Origin: an uncultured Bacteroides sp.
GTDB taxonomy: Bacteria; Bacteroidota; Bacteroidia; Bacteroidales; Bacteroidaceae
Length of the DNA stretch: 25,378 bases
Direction: 5' to 3'
Assembly (NCBI GenBank): GCA_900553815.1
Contig: USEY01000054.1
Coordinates: 1 to 25,378 of the forward strand
Shown here: positions 1 to 8,361 of the stretch, piece by piece
Numbering within the stretch: the first letter of the stretch is position 1
How the letters are laid out: each line of letters starts with the position of its first letter
Notes under the pieces: generated by a model
Told to the model about the DNA's origin: nothing
The model's input: the letters and a program-made list of their open reading frames with translations, nothing else
The model's database searches: none
Made by a program: the position numbers and the translations under genes

Positions 1-2
1 AT

Positions 3-54
3 TTTATTTACTGCCAGAGCCGCTTAGGCTGGGCTAATTTTTAACGAACTATTG
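3..54. repeat. Left copy of 52-bp terminal inverted repeat
   Basis: These 52 bases are the exact reverse complement of 25327-25378 at the other end of the window. Identity stops abruptly at base 54, which looks like the edge of a repeated element whose body lies outside the window. Bases 13-34 can fold into a GC-rich hairpin (CCAG with CTGG, CC with GG, small bulges) followed by TAATTTTT. Read inward, this resembles an intrinsic terminator. No transposase is visible, so the kind of element is unknown. Confidence 0.9.
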
Positions 55-287
55 ATTAATAATATATTTAAATAAAATGAATATATGTATTTCTCTTTAG
101 TTTGTAAAAGGATAACTATTATAATAGGGAGTGTTACTGTTGTTTATGTGGCAAAGTTAATGGAATGAGTGACTTATTGAGAATAATAATGTTTCATATA
201 CTACTACATTTGTTTCATTGATAATATTTCTTTTATGAAATGTAACAGCTTAATATTAGTGTGAAGGAGGGAAGCAGATAAAAAGTG

Positions 288-419
288 ATGACTTCAAATT
301 TGATGGGTCCTGTTTGCAATGCTTGTTTCATTGCAGCTGCTTTTATTTATGGATATTCCATAAATAATATAAAAATGATGCTGTGGCAAAATAGAATTGC
401 AAAAGTAGAAATCTTATAG
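288..419 (+). CDS. Possible small hydrophobic protein (43 aa)
   Basis: An ATG-to-TAG reading frame of 43 codons opens with MTSNLMGPVC and contains a mildly hydrophobic stretch around residues 11-22 (ACFIAAAFIYGY). An AAGGAGG stretch lies at 264-270, about 17 bases upstream, which is farther than ideal. An in-frame GTG directly precedes the ATG, and a second ATG is at 303. I recognise no family. The ORF lies upstream of a strong hairpin and a terminator on the same strand, so a short transcript could carry it. Chance ORFs of this size are common in AT-rich sequence. Confidence 0.2.
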   Translation: MTSNLMGPVCNACFIAAAFIYGYSINNIKMMLWQNRIAKVEIL

Positions 420-516
420 ATTGAAACTTAGAACATAAAGATCTCCTGTTTTAGCCTTGTTTATTTCAATTATAAGACTAAAAGTTGGAGATCTTTATGT
501 TCTAATCTTATAGATT
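410..516. repeat. Perfect 19-bp inverted repeat flanked by 13-bp direct repeats
   Basis: The arms are 428-446 (TTAGAACATAAAGATCTCC) and 487-505, its exact reverse complement. A nested pair, TTTTAG (449-454) and CTAAAA (478-483), extends the stem to about 25 bp around a 23-nt loop. Two copies of AATCTTATAGATT, at 410-422 and 504-516, bracket the structure. It could be an RNA hairpin, a small mobile repeat or a protein-binding site; the sequence alone does not decide. Confidence 0.7.
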
Positions 517-521
517 ATGAG

Positions 522-567
522 TAAGTCTATCTCTGTTTTTTAGTTTGAGATAGGCTTATTTTGTTTT
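522..567 (+). terminator. Intrinsic terminator
   Basis: A stem of about 12 bp with one mismatch pairs 522-533 (TAAGTCTATCTC) with 548-559. Its loop is T-rich and a T-rich tail (TTTTGTTTTT) follows. Orientation fits a plus-strand transcript coming from the left, either from outside the window or from the small ORF/hairpin region just upstream. Confidence 0.6.
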
Positions 568-685
568 TGTCCGTTGCAAAGTAAGCAGTTTGCCATGTGT
601 CGTGAAATACCTATTTATAGGCTTTTTCCTTATGGGGCGTTACCTATAAAAGGTTAACTTCTTTGAGGTACGGGGTAGGCATGGC

Positions 686-1453
686 TTAGAGGTCGATTTC
701 CAACCCGTCGTAGGCAAAGAACATGTTGGGAGGCAGCTGTTGCTGTATGTCGGCATGTAGTCCGGCATGGTGGCTCATGTGGATGAAGTAGGTACGCTTT
801 GCGCCAATTTGGCGGGCGGCTTGCTGGGCCTCGGCTATACTTTGGTGAGTAGGGTGGGGCTTTTGGCGCAGGGCATTGATGATTAATACGTCCACTCCCT
901 GCAGGGCTTTGTATGATTCGTCGGGCATGGTCAGCATGTCGGTGATGTAGCCCAGGCGGTGGTTAATGCGATAGCCCAGTATAGGAAGCTTGCCGTGCAT
1001 GACGTGCAATGGAAGGACTTCCGTGCCGTGTATGTGAAAAGCCCGTCCGGCTTCGGTTTCCTGAAGGTAGATGCGTGGCACACCCGGGTATGTTTGTTCC
1101 ACAAAGCAATAGGGCATGCGTGCACGCAGGTGGTTGGCGGTGTAGCTATCGGCATGAATAGGTATCTCGCCCAGTCGGCAGAAAGGGCGCAGGTCGTCGA
1201 GTCCGCCTACGTGGTCGTAATGCTCGTGGGTGATGAGGACTCCGTCTATCCGTTCAAAAGCAGGAGTTCGAAGCATTTGCTCGCGAAAGTCGGGGCCGCA
1301 ATCTATCAAGATGACGGCATCATCAGTGTGGACAAGTGCAGAGGTGCGCAGGCGGTTGTCGCGCGGGTCGGTGGACGTACATACGGGGCATGTGCATCCT
1401 ACTTCGGGTACTCCCGTCGATGTGCCGCTGCCTAATATCCTTATTTTCATCAT
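686..1453 (-). CDS. PhnP-like metallo-beta-lactamase-fold hydrolase
   Basis: This 255-residue protein has the metallo-beta-lactamase fold signature THEHYDH (residues 75-81), followed by GGLDDLRP. It opens with GSGTSTGVPEVGC and a cysteine cluster (C20, C22, C25), like the structural zinc site of PhnP-type phosphodiesterases. Later metal ligands are probably H153 (VMHGK), D172 (ITDM) and the HMSHH motif at 225-229. PhnP-group enzymes hydrolyse cyclic phosphates such as phosphoribosyl 1,2-cyclic phosphate. No phosphonate genes are nearby, so the true substrate is open. The start has two tandem ATG codons and either could be used. It is the last gene of a minus-strand run, 28 bases beyond murB. 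Confidence 0.85.
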   Translation of the reverse strand: MMKIRILGSGTSTGVPEVGCTCPVCTSTDPRDNRLRTSALVHTDDAVILIDCGPDFREQMLRTPAFERIDGVLITHEHYDHVGGLDDLRPFCRLGEIPIHADSYTANHLRARMPYCFVEQTYPGVPRIYLQETEAGRAFHIHGTEVLPLHVMHGKLPILGYRINHRLGYITDMLTMPDESYKALQGVDVLIINALRQKPHPTHQSIAEAQQAARQIGAKRTYFIHMSHHAGLHADIQQQLPPNMFFAYDGLEIDL

Positions 1454-1481
1454 TGTCTTTGTGGAATGTTTAGTCTTACTG

Positions 1482-2504
1482 TTATTGTTGGGTAGAGCCT
1501 TTTGGGGTGCAGATGAAGTTTACTTCGGGATGGATATCGATGCCAAATCTTTGTCGCACGTCTGCCCTGACGGCGTTGGATAAGGCAACGATGTCTTCTC
1601 CCTTGGCACCGCCCTTGTTGACGATGACCAATGCTTGCTTGCTATAAACAGCTGCCGGCCCCAAGGATTTTCCTTTCCAACCGCATTGCTCGATGAGCCA
1701 TCCGGCCGGAATCTTGACGTGCTCGGAGTCTACGTCGTAATGAGGGAGGTTGGGGTAGTGAAGGATTAGCTCATTAAACTTCTCGCGTTCTACAATCGGG
1801 TTCATGAAGAAACTGCCTGCATTGCCTAATATTTTGGGGTCGGGTAGCTTGTTTTCACGAATGGCAATGACCGTCTGACGTATGGTGTCGAGGTCTATGT
1901 TTCCTCGTTTCTCCACTTCCTCGCGCAGGCTTCCATAGTTCAGGCAATAGTGAGGGTGCTTGTAGAGGTGGAAGACGACATGTGTGATGAACACAGTCTT
2001 CATCTGAGGATGCTTGAAGATGCTGCTTCGGTAGGCGTATGCACACTCGGCATTGGTATATGTGCGTTTGTTGCCGGCAATGTCAATGGTTTCGACGGCG
2101 GCAATGACATCTTTTACTTCCGCACCGTATGCCCCTATGTTTTGCACGGCGGCAGCTCCTACTTCGCCTGGGATGAGCGAGAGGTTTTCGGTTCCATACC
2201 AGCGATTCCTTACGCACGTCTCCACAAACTTGTCCCAAACGACACCTGCCCCCACACGTACTTGGATTTCGGTTTCGTTTTCATGTATCAAGTCTATGTC
2301 CTTGATGCGTGAATGCAGAATCGTGCCCTTGTAGTCGCCTATGAACAAGAGGTTGCTGCCGGCACCGATGTGTAGGCAGGGGCTGGTGATTTGATTGCCT
2401 GCTATCAGTTGGAGCAGTTCTTCTTCCGAGGTGTATTCCAGAAAGCGGGCAGCACGTGCCTCTATCCCGAAAGTATTGTGGTTGAGTAAGGAATAATTGT
2501 TCAT
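1482..2504 (-). CDS. murB: UDP-N-acetylenolpyruvoylglucosamine reductase MurB
   Basis: MurB is the FAD- and NADPH-dependent cytoplasmic enzyme that reduces UDP-GlcNAc-enolpyruvate to UDP-MurNAc in peptidoglycan synthesis. The 340-residue protein shows the N-terminal FAD-binding part ([10 protein letters not shown] near 45-54, then [21 protein letters not shown] at 109-129). The catalytic residues of type I MurB are in place: Arg159 in YRSSIF, Ser231 in GSFFMNP, and Glu327 in HPEVNF. Length and motif order match the E. coli-type enzyme. It starts 13 bases after the upstream lipoprotein gene and ends 28 bases before the metallo-hydrolase, so it is probably part of the same transcript. Confidence 0.97.
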   Translation of the reverse strand: MNNYSLLNHNTFGIEARAARFLEYTSEEELLQLIAGNQITSPCLHIGAGSNLLFIGDYKGTILHSRIKDIDLIHENETEIQVRVGAGVVWDKFVETCVRNRWYGTENLSLIPGEVGAAAVQNIGAYGAEVKDVIAAVETIDIAGNKRTYTNAECAYAYRSSIFKHPQMKTVFITHVVFHLYKHPHYCLNYGSLREEVEKRGNIDLDTIRQTVIAIRENKLPDPKILGNAGSFFMNPIVEREKFNELILHYPNLPHYDVDSEHVKIPAGWLIEQCGWKGKSLGPAAVYSKQALVIVNKGGAKGEDIVALSNAVRADVRQRFGIDIHPEVNFICTPKGSTQQ

Positions 2505-2517
2505 GTTTGTTTCAGAA

Positions 2518-3366
2518 CTACATGCTTGTATCTTCGTATTTGTACAATTCCCATTCTCCCCGTTTCTTGCGGAAGTAGAAGACTGTTGAATATCCGTTTC
2601 CTATTCCGTTTACTTTCAGAATCTTGGTGGTGGACAGGTCTTCGTTCTTCTGTCCGTAATTGATGTTGGAGAGCCTGTCGGTAGGCAATACGGGACGGAA
2701 GGCATACCATTGGTTCAGGTCAAGGGTCGTTTCCAAGATTGAGAATTCATCATCGGGGTCAATGGTGATGAATTTCAGTGGGGTATGTATGTGCTTGCTT
2801 TGGTAGACACTGTCTGTCACGAAACGTGCATAAAAGTCTACAAAGTCTTCATTTTCGCCTTTTTCTATTTTTCTCAGGTTGATGGCTTCGAGCATCCACG
2901 CCCCCTTGATTCGCTCGAAATAGTATTTCTTTACCATTCGGGTTTTCAGATATACCCATTCCACCTGTACCGATGTCAAGGCCGTATCGCCTACCATGTC
3001 CATGTCTTCTTCGCGGTCAAACAGCAGCGTGTAGTAGCTTTGCTGGCTGAAAAGATAATCATGTTCCCAGTATTTCTTTTCTATTTTGACAGGGGTGTCG
3101 TCCTTGTAATAGGGCAATGGAAAAATAGTCCTCTGACGCTGCAGGGCATCGTCAGAGGCATAATTGAAAATGAAGTCATCGAACAGTTCGTCTGCTTCTA
3201 TGGGTTTGGGGCTTTCATCCTCAACGGGTTGTTGCAAGCTATCGGGCTGTTGCCTTGCCGAGTCGACCATCTGGGTCAGTGCGGCAAAGGGGTCACTTGT
3301 TTTTTGTTTGTTTCCGCATGCGGCAATAAACAGCAGCAATAGCAAACCGCTAAAAACTTTTTTCAT
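2518..3366 (-). CDS. Envelope lipoprotein, probable DUF4348 family
   Basis: This 282-residue protein begins with a lipoprotein signal peptide, with lipobox FIAAC and the acylated cysteine at residue 17. A low-complexity linker rich in Gln, Asp, Ser and Pro (about 20-56) follows, then a globular domain from about residue 57 ([15 protein letters not shown] onward) with many aromatic and charged residues. The domain resembles the Bacteroidetes family DUF4348, whose function is not known; I made this assignment from memory of the family pattern. It is probably anchored in the outer membrane or the periplasmic leaflet. It lies between the threonine dehydrogenase gene (25 bases upstream) and murB (13 bases downstream). 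Confidence 0.8.
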   Translation of the reverse strand: MKKVFSGLLLLLFIAACGNKQKTSDPFAALTQMVDSARQQPDSLQQPVEDESPKPIEADELFDDFIFNYASDDALQRQRTIFPLPYYKDDTPVKIEKKYWEHDYLFSQQSYYTLLFDREEDMDMVGDTALTSVQVEWVYLKTRMVKKYYFERIKGAWMLEAINLRKIEKGENEDFVDFYARFVTDSVYQSKHIHTPLKFITIDPDDEFSILETTLDLNQWYAFRPVLPTDRLSNINYGQKNEDLSTTKILKVNGIGNGYSTVFYFRKKRGEWELYKYEDTSM

Positions 3367-3391
3367 CCGTCATTTCCCCTTGGGGGGCTTT

Positions 3392-4345
3392 TTATTTTAA
3401 TCTGGCTCTTAACTTTTCAAGCATGTCTACGGTCATGGACTCCAGGTCATATTGTGGTTTCCAATCCCATTCTTCGCGTGCGCAAGTATCGTCCAGGCAG
3501 TCAGGCCAGCTGTCGGCTATGGCTTGCTTGAGCGGGTCGGGTTCGTAGACCATTTCAAAGTCAGGAACATGTTTCTTGATAGCTGCATAAATGGTTTCGG
3601 GCGCGAAACTCATGGAAGCGATGTTGAACGCATTGCGATGTTTCAGGCGCGACGGGTCTGCTTCCATCAGCGAGATGGCTGCATTCAGCGCGTCGGGCAT
3701 GTACATCATGTCCATCAGTGTGCCAGGCTTGATGGGGCAAACAAATTTTTCGCCTTTTACGGCTGCATAATAAATTTCCACGGCATAATCTGTTGTGCCG
3801 CCTCCGGGCAGTGTTACGTTGGAGATGATGCCAGGGAAGCGGACAGCGCGCGTGTCAACGCCGTATTTTGTATGATAATAATCACTCAGCAGTTCTGTAG
3901 TGACTTTGGTTACGCCGTACATGGTGCGTGGACGTTGCACGGTGTCTTGAGGAGTCTTTACATGAGGAGTCTCAGTTCCGAATGAGCCAATAGAGCTTGG
4001 TGTAAATACAGCGCATTTATGTTCACGGGCTACTTCCAATACATTCCAAAGGCCGTCAATGCCAATCTTCCAAGCCAATGCCGGCTTGCTTTCGGCTACG
4101 ACAGAAAGCAGGGCGGCCAAGTTGTAAATCGTATCAATCTGATAGTTTTTCACAGCTGATTCTATAGCTGCTCTGTCTGTTACATCGACTACGGCTGAAG
4201 GTCCTGATTCTTTCAAAATACCTTTAGGTTCTGCACCGGCGATATAACCGGCTACTACATGTTCGTTGCCATAACGTTTGCGCAATTCCATCGTGAGTTC
4301 CGAACCTATCTGGCCGGTGGCTCCAATGACTAAAATATTCTTCAT
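3392..4345 (-). CDS. L-threonine 3-dehydrogenase, SDR/epimerase type
   Basis: This 317-residue protein is an extended short-chain dehydrogenase. It has the Rossmann glycine motif GATGQIG at residues 8-14, a Ser pair at 117-118 (PSSIGSFG), and the catalytic YGVTK at 143-147. The sequence resembles the NAD-dependent threonine dehydrogenases of the UDP-galactose-epimerase-like type, which oxidise L-threonine to 2-amino-3-oxobutyrate, rather than the zinc-dependent Tdh of E. coli. The divergent neighbour 146 bases away is kbl, whose enzyme consumes that product, and this strengthens the assignment considerably. A TATCTTTG -7 element lies 32 bases upstream of the start. It appears to be the first gene of a four-gene minus-strand run. 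Confidence 0.88.
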   Translation of the reverse strand: MKNILVIGATGQIGSELTMELRKRYGNEHVVAGYIAGAEPKGILKESGPSAVVDVTDRAAIESAVKNYQIDTIYNLAALLSVVAESKPALAWKIGIDGLWNVLEVAREHKCAVFTPSSIGSFGTETPHVKTPQDTVQRPRTMYGVTKVTTELLSDYYHTKYGVDTRAVRFPGIISNVTLPGGGTTDYAVEIYYAAVKGEKFVCPIKPGTLMDMMYMPDALNAAISLMEADPSRLKHRNAFNIASMSFAPETIYAAIKKHVPDFEMVYEPDPLKQAIADSWPDCLDDTCAREEWDWKPQYDLESMTVDMLEKLRARLK

Positions 4346-4376
4346 ACGACTTACTTGGTTTAAGCATTCTGTGGGG

Positions 4377-4384
4377 CAAAGATA
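4377..4384 (-). promoter_or_regulatory. Bacteroidetes -7 element for the threonine dehydrogenase operon
   Basis: The minus strand reads TATCTTTG here, a perfect match to the Bacteroidetes TAnnTTTG -7 element, and would give a leader of roughly 25 nt before the ATG at 4345. The expected TTTG about 20 bases upstream is not clear. The 146-bp divergent gap with kbl could allow joint control of the pathway. Confidence 0.55.
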
Positions 4385-4491
4385 AGCACTTTTTTTTCAT
4401 CTTTCTATCATTATGCTATTGTTTATTCCAAATAAAATGATGTTCTTTGTGGTACAAGTAACAAAAATGTCTTATTTTTAAACTTATTGAT

Positions 4492-5679
4492 ATGTACGGT
4501 AAACTGAAAGAACATCTCAGCAATACGCTTGCTGAAATTAAAGAGGCCGGACTTTACAAGGAAGAACGACTGATTGAAAGTGCACAACAGGCTGCCATTA
4601 CGGTGAAAGGAAAGGAAGTGCTGAACTTTTGTGCCAACAATTATCTGGGCTTGTCCAATCATCCACGCTTGATAGCTGCCGCCCAACAAATGATGGACAA
4701 GCGCGGTTATGGTATGTCTTCGGTACGCTTTATCTGTGGTACGCAAGATATCCACAAAGAGTTGGAGGCTGCCATTTCCGATTATTTCCATACCGAGGAC
4801 ACCATTCTTTATGCGGCTTGTTTCGATGCCAACGGTGGTGTGTTTGAGCCTCTTTTCACAGAAGAAGATGCTATTATCTCAGATGCTTTGAATCATGCCT
4901 CCATCATTGACGGCGTAAGACTCTGCAAGGCAAAACGCTACCGCTATGCCAATGCCGATATGGCCGAATTGGAGAAATGCTTGCAGGAAGCTCAGGCTCA
5001 GCGCTTCCGTATCATCGTGACCGACGGTGTATTCTCGATGGATGGCAACGTTGCCCCGATGGACAAGATATGCGACCTAGCAGAGAAATACGATGCTTTG
5101 GTGATGGTCGACGAGTCGCACTCGGCCGGTGTGGTAGGTCCTACAGGACATGGTGTTAGTGAACTGTATAACCTCTATGGCCGTGTAGATATTTATACCG
5201 GTACTTTGGGTAAGGCATTCGGAGGCGCCATGGGTGGCTTCACTACCGGACGGAAAGAAATCATCGACCTCTTGCGCCAGCGCAGCCGTCCTTATCTGTT
5301 CTCCAACTCTGTTGCTCCGGCGGTGATAGGAGCCAGCCTCGAAGTGTTCAAGATGCTGAAGGAAAGCAATGCCCTGCATGACAAACTGGTGGAGAATGTA
5401 AATTACTTCCGCGACCGTATGACTGCCGCTGGTTTCGACATCAAGCCTACACAGAGTGCCATCTGTGCCGTGATGCTCTACGACGCTAAGCTGTCGCAGG
5501 TTTATGCCGCCCGCATGCAGGATGAAGGCATCTATGTAACCGGTTTCTACTATCCTGTAGTGCCGAAAGGACAAGCCCGCATCCGCGTGCAGATATCGGC
5601 AGGACATGAGAAGGAACATCTGGACAAGTGTATTGCAGCCTTTATTAAGGTAGGTAAAGAACTGAATGTGATTAAATGA
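4492..5679 (+). CDS. kbl: Glycine C-acetyltransferase (2-amino-3-ketobutyrate CoA ligase)
   Basis: Kbl is a PLP enzyme of the alpha-oxoamine synthase family. It cleaves 2-amino-3-oxobutyrate with CoA to glycine and acetyl-CoA, the second step of threonine breakdown. The 395-residue protein has the expected pattern: NYLGLSNHP near 50-58, His135 (NHASIIDG) stacking on PLP, Asp207 and His210 in VDESHSAG, and the Schiff-base lysine K241 in TGTLGKAFGGAMGG. Length is close to the E. coli enzyme. It is divergent from the dehydrogenase gene that makes its substrate. A TTTG at 4446-4449 and TATTTTTA at 4473-4480 are a weak promoter candidate. A strong terminator follows the stop codon. Confidence 0.96.
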   Translation: MYGKLKEHLSNTLAEIKEAGLYKEERLIESAQQAAITVKGKEVLNFCANNYLGLSNHPRLIAAAQQMMDKRGYGMSSVRFICGTQDIHKELEAAISDYFHTEDTILYAACFDANGGVFEPLFTEEDAIISDALNHASIIDGVRLCKAKRYRYANADMAELEKCLQEAQAQRFRIIVTDGVFSMDGNVAPMDKICDLAEKYDALVMVDESHSAGVVGPTGHGVSELYNLYGRVDIYTGTLGKAFGGAMGGFTTGRKEIIDLLRQRSRPYLFSNSVAPAVIGASLEVFKMLKESNALHDKLVENVNYFRDRMTAAGFDIKPTQSAICAVMLYDAKLSQVYAARMQDEGIYVTGFYYPVVPKGQARIRVQISAGHEKEHLDKCIAAFIKVGKELNVIK

Positions 5680-5705
5680 TGCCTAAGTAATAAAGCATTA
5701 AAAAG

Positions 5706-5747
5706 AAAAACTCACCTGTACGATTTATATTTCGCAGGTGAGTTTTT
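5706..5747. terminator. Bidirectional intrinsic terminator between kbl and ferritin
   Basis: A perfect 13-bp stem pairs AAAAACTCACCTG (5706-5718) with CAGGTGAGTTTTT (5735-5747) around a 16-nt loop. The A-run and T-run on the two sides let it end transcription in both directions. This suits its place between the convergent kbl and ferritin genes. Confidence 0.9.
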
Positions 5748-5830
5748 TTATTCCTTTTGTCTTGTCAGGATTCCCTGTTAAGGAATCAGCCTTCACGTTG
5801 GGGAAAGACGCAAGGGTCAGATGAATGGTC

Positions 5831-6313
5831 TTATTTGCGTTCGCCCAGTTTAGAGTCTACATAATAGATACCAGCATCTCCGGCTCTCTTAATCATGTCA
5901 ACGATGCCGGCTGCTGTAGCCTCTTCTTCTACTTGCTCGCGAACAAATCCCCACAAGAAGTCTTGAGTGGCTTTGTCTTTCTCGGCAGAAGCTACGTCTA
6001 CCAGGTCGTCAATCATCTTGGAAACGCGGCATTCGTGCTCATATACTTGTTCGAAAACCGCCAGGGGAGTGCCAAATTCAGTAGGCACGACATCTATTTT
6101 GTCCAGTTTAGCTACTCCGCCACGTTTGATAACGTATGAAGCCATTTCGCAAGCGTGTCCCTGTTCTTCAAGAGCTTGTTTCTTCAACCAAGAAGCCATG
6201 CCGGAAAAACCTTCTTTTTCCATGTGGAAAGCCATTGAAAGGTAAAGATTGGATGACCACATTTCAGCAGTGATTTGGTCGTTGATTTCCTTTTGCAATT
6301 TTTCTGTAATCAT
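5831..6313 (-). CDS. ftnA: Bacterial non-haem ferritin
   Basis: This 160-residue protein is a bacterial ferritin that oxidises Fe(II) and stores the mineral in a 24-subunit cytoplasmic shell. All ferroxidase ligands known from E. coli FtnA are present at the same numbers: E17, E50 and H53 (EEQGH), E94, and Q127, with E126 and E130 also in place (REQVEEE). No haem-binding methionine of the bacterioferritin type is evident at the expected site, supporting ferritin rather than bacterioferritin. It is a single-gene unit with its own leader of roughly 100 nt and shares the bidirectional terminator with kbl. Confidence 0.96.
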   Translation of the reverse strand: MITEKLQKEINDQITAEMWSSNLYLSMAFHMEKEGFSGMASWLKKQALEEQGHACEMASYVIKRGGVAKLDKIDVVPTEFGTPLAVFEQVYEHECRVSKMIDDLVDVASAEKDKATQDFLWGFVREQVEEEATAAGIVDMIKRAGDAGIYYVDSKLGERK

Positions 6314-6422
6314 AATGAATTAGTTTTATGAAGACCTCTTTTGAGCCCTCTTCTACTTGTACGAGAAAGCTTCGACAAATATTAGATTCGACTTTGGGAA
6401 GTCTTCGGATTTGAAACGTTTA

Positions 6423-6430
6423 CAAAAATA
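6423..6430 (-). promoter_or_regulatory. Candidate -7 element for ferritin
   Basis: The minus strand reads TATTTTTG, matching TAnnTTTG. It would start transcription near 6416 and leave a leader of about 100 nt before the ferritin ATG. The -33 element is not well conserved. Confidence 0.4.
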
Positions 6431-6596
6431 CAATCTCGTAGTCATAAAATGTACTGTGCATAACATTTTTTAGCATTATTCATCTCTACCTGAATTTTTG
6501 AATCGGGTTAAGCTGTATTTATTGATAATTGGGCGTGTCCAAACTGCATTTCGGCCATTCGTTTTAACCGTTCGGTAAACTTTTAGCAACATTTGT

Positions 6597-6627
6597 TTTG
6601 TTTTGTTAGTAGAAATGTTTATTTTTG
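6597..6627 (+). promoter_or_regulatory. Consensus Bacteroidetes promoter
   Basis: TTTG at 6597-6600 is followed after 19 nt by TATTTTTG at 6620-6627, a full match to the Bacteroidetes housekeeping promoter. The predicted leader is under 20 nt, since the ATG is at 6652. Confidence 0.75.
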
Positions 6628-6651
6628 CCCAAACCCTGATGATTTGAAGAT

Positions 6652-8283
6652 ATGAAATCCCGTTTCATCATACGAACCGTTATCACTGTTTCCATTGTGC
6701 TGTTGTGCGCGGGCTTTGGCATATACTCTTTTTATCAGCTGAATGCGGTAGAAAGGCAACAGGACTTCAATCTATACGAGCTGGTGCCGGCTGATGCTGT
6801 GGCCGTGTTGGAGACAGACATGGCAGATAAGCTGGTGGAGGATATCAATCAGCTTGACTGTAGTAAGGATAATCACTTCCTTTATGTCTCGGACTTGTTC
6901 TCCTACCTGAAAAAATATCTTTCCACGCTGACCGACGAAACGCCTCATGGACTGAGCCGGCAGATGAATAAGATGCTGATTAGCTTTCATGAACCCGAGT
7001 CCACTTCCAACCAGATTCTTTATTGTGCGTTGGGGACGAAGGACTATGAACTGGTGGAAACTTTCATCAGGAAGTTCTGCTCAAGCGCTTTCCCTGTGAA
7101 ATACTTCGATTACAAGGGGGCTGAAATCAGGATATATCCCATGAGCGATGGCCGCTTCCTTTCGGTGTATCTGACGTCGGACTATGTTGCCGTCAGTTTC
7201 CAGAAGCGTCTGATAGAGCAGGTGATTGATGCCCGTATCAGCCGTCACTCGTTGCTCGACGTTTCTTCTTTCAAGCGAATGCGAAATGAACAGCATAGCA
7301 GTGTCGCTGCAAAGTTGTACTTGCGCATGAGGCAAGTGGACATGGGGATGACGGGCGATGAATCGCATTTGCAAAGCTCTTTGGGCAACTGGGCGGAATT
7401 TGATATCAAGTGCAATGAAAATGCCATTTATTGTTCGGGAATCAGCCAGGTGTGCGATACGGCCCGTACGTGGATGAACGTTTTGCAGAAGCAACAGCCT
7501 GTAAGCGGATTTGGAGGGGAGCGTTTGCCGGTCACTACTTTGTTTTACGACAGCTGGTCTATGTCCGATGTGCGGATGGTAGCTTCTTTTGCTTCGCAGG
7601 CTGCCAGCCAGGATACTACCGCATTTGTCAGGAGCCGGGATGAAGAATGGCTCGACTTCTTGCACGAAAATGTGGCCGAGAGGGGCATGTTCTGTCTGTT
7701 CCTTCCCAATGATACGGCTCAAGCCTATCCTGCTGCCGTGCTTAATATTCCCATGAAAAACGTTAAGGATGCCGAGCGGAAACTTCGTACGTTGGTTTAC
7801 GCGTCTCCTTACGAGAAAGCAGCCCCCGTTCCTCCTGCTTTTTCTCCCAAGTATGCCTTATATCCGGAAGCCCGACGCTTTGCCCAGTATTTGCTTCCGC
7901 GCAATACGATGCTTGCCCGTTTCACGGGGATTAGCGGCTCGTCCTATTATACTTTTGCCTGCTTCTATCGGGGAGACCTGCTGCTGGCTCCCGATGCGGC
8001 CAGTATTTCTGCCTATATTGCCAGGATGGAAAGGGGCGAAGTGTTGGATGGTACACCTTTCTATGAAGAGGGTGCGGGGAGTTTGTCGCCTGCTTACAAT
8101 TTTGTCATGATGGCCGACATGGGTGAACTCCTGTCTCAACCGAGGTCGTATGTGCGTATGATACCCAGCTTCTTCTTCAAGCACGGTGCTTTTTTCCAAC
8201 ATTTCATTTTGTCCATTCAGTTTACCTGTACCGACGGTGTGGTTTATCCCAATATTGTGCTCCTCTATAAACCCCGTGTCTGA
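6652..8283 (+). CDS. Membrane-anchored envelope protein of unknown function
   Basis: This 543-residue protein has one N-terminal membrane segment (about residues 8-30) after a basic start (MKSRFIIR). The rest is therefore probably periplasmic or surface-exposed. The mature part begins with LVPADAVAVLETD (44-56), a pattern I associate with Bacteroidetes proteins loosely described as DUF3352-like, but I cannot confirm this. The remainder alternates beta-rich and aromatic segments without recognisable catalytic motifs. It is monocistronic, with a consensus promoter just upstream and no obvious terminator. It is certainly a real gene by length, codon pattern and promoter; the function is unknown. 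Confidence 0.85.
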   Translation: MKSRFIIRTVITVSIVLLCAGFGIYSFYQLNAVERQQDFNLYELVPADAVAVLETDMADKLVEDINQLDCSKDNHFLYVSDLFSYLKKYLSTLTDETPHGLSRQMNKMLISFHEPESTSNQILYCALGTKDYELVETFIRKFCSSAFPVKYFDYKGAEIRIYPMSDGRFLSVYLTSDYVAVSFQKRLIEQVIDARISRHSLLDVSSFKRMRNEQHSSVAAKLYLRMRQVDMGMTGDESHLQSSLGNWAEFDIKCNENAIYCSGISQVCDTARTWMNVLQKQQPVSGFGGERLPVTTLFYDSWSMSDVRMVASFASQAASQDTTAFVRSRDEEWLDFLHENVAERGMFCLFLPNDTAQAYPAAVLNIPMKNVKDAERKLRTLVYASPYEKAAPVPPAFSPKYALYPEARRFAQYLLPRNTMLARFTGISGSSYYTFACFYRGDLLLAPDAASISAYIARMERGEVLDGTPFYEEGAGSLSPAYNFVMMADMGELLSQPRSYVRMIPSFFFKHGAFFQHFILSIQFTCTDGVVYPNIVLLYKPRV

Positions 8284-8335
8284 TTGGTGTGTCCGTCGGT
8301 GGTCTGTGGTAAAATGGCCAGCGGTTGGCGATTAA

Positions 8336-8361
8336 GCTAATTGTGATTTGTGATTTGTGAT
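8336..8361. repeat. Heptad repeat block, copy 1
   Basis: This 26-bp block is built of GTGATTT units and is the exact reverse complement of 9118-9143. Its core also occurs in direct orientation at 9295-9317. It lies 52 bases after the stop of the unknown membrane protein. Confidence 0.85.

Larger units (their letters stand above)
55..685. other. AT-rich intergenic region, left end
   Basis: This stretch has no gene that I can support with confidence. It is strongly AT-rich, especially over 55-260. It contains a possible 43-codon ORF (288-419), a long perfect hairpin (428-505) flanked by 13-base direct repeats, an intrinsic terminator on the plus strand (522-567), and a weak stem TTATAGG/CCTATAA (615-649) just beyond the end of the minus-strand operon. 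The terminator implies that transcription enters from the left, or starts locally near 260-420. Confidence 0.6.
6314..6651. other. Divergent intergenic region with promoters both ways
   Basis: This 338-bp gap separates ferritin (minus) from the membrane-anchored protein gene (plus). It holds a candidate -7 element on each strand (6423-6430 minus, 6620-6627 plus). The ferritin leader (6314-6420) is relatively long and could hold regulatory structure, but I see no clear riboswitch or operator. Confidence 0.5.

Noticed and set aside
3..54. Terminal repeat as the end of an rRNA operon
   Set aside because: No 5S, 23S or 16S sequence is recognisable in or next to the 52 bases. A terminator-like hairpin alone is not enough.
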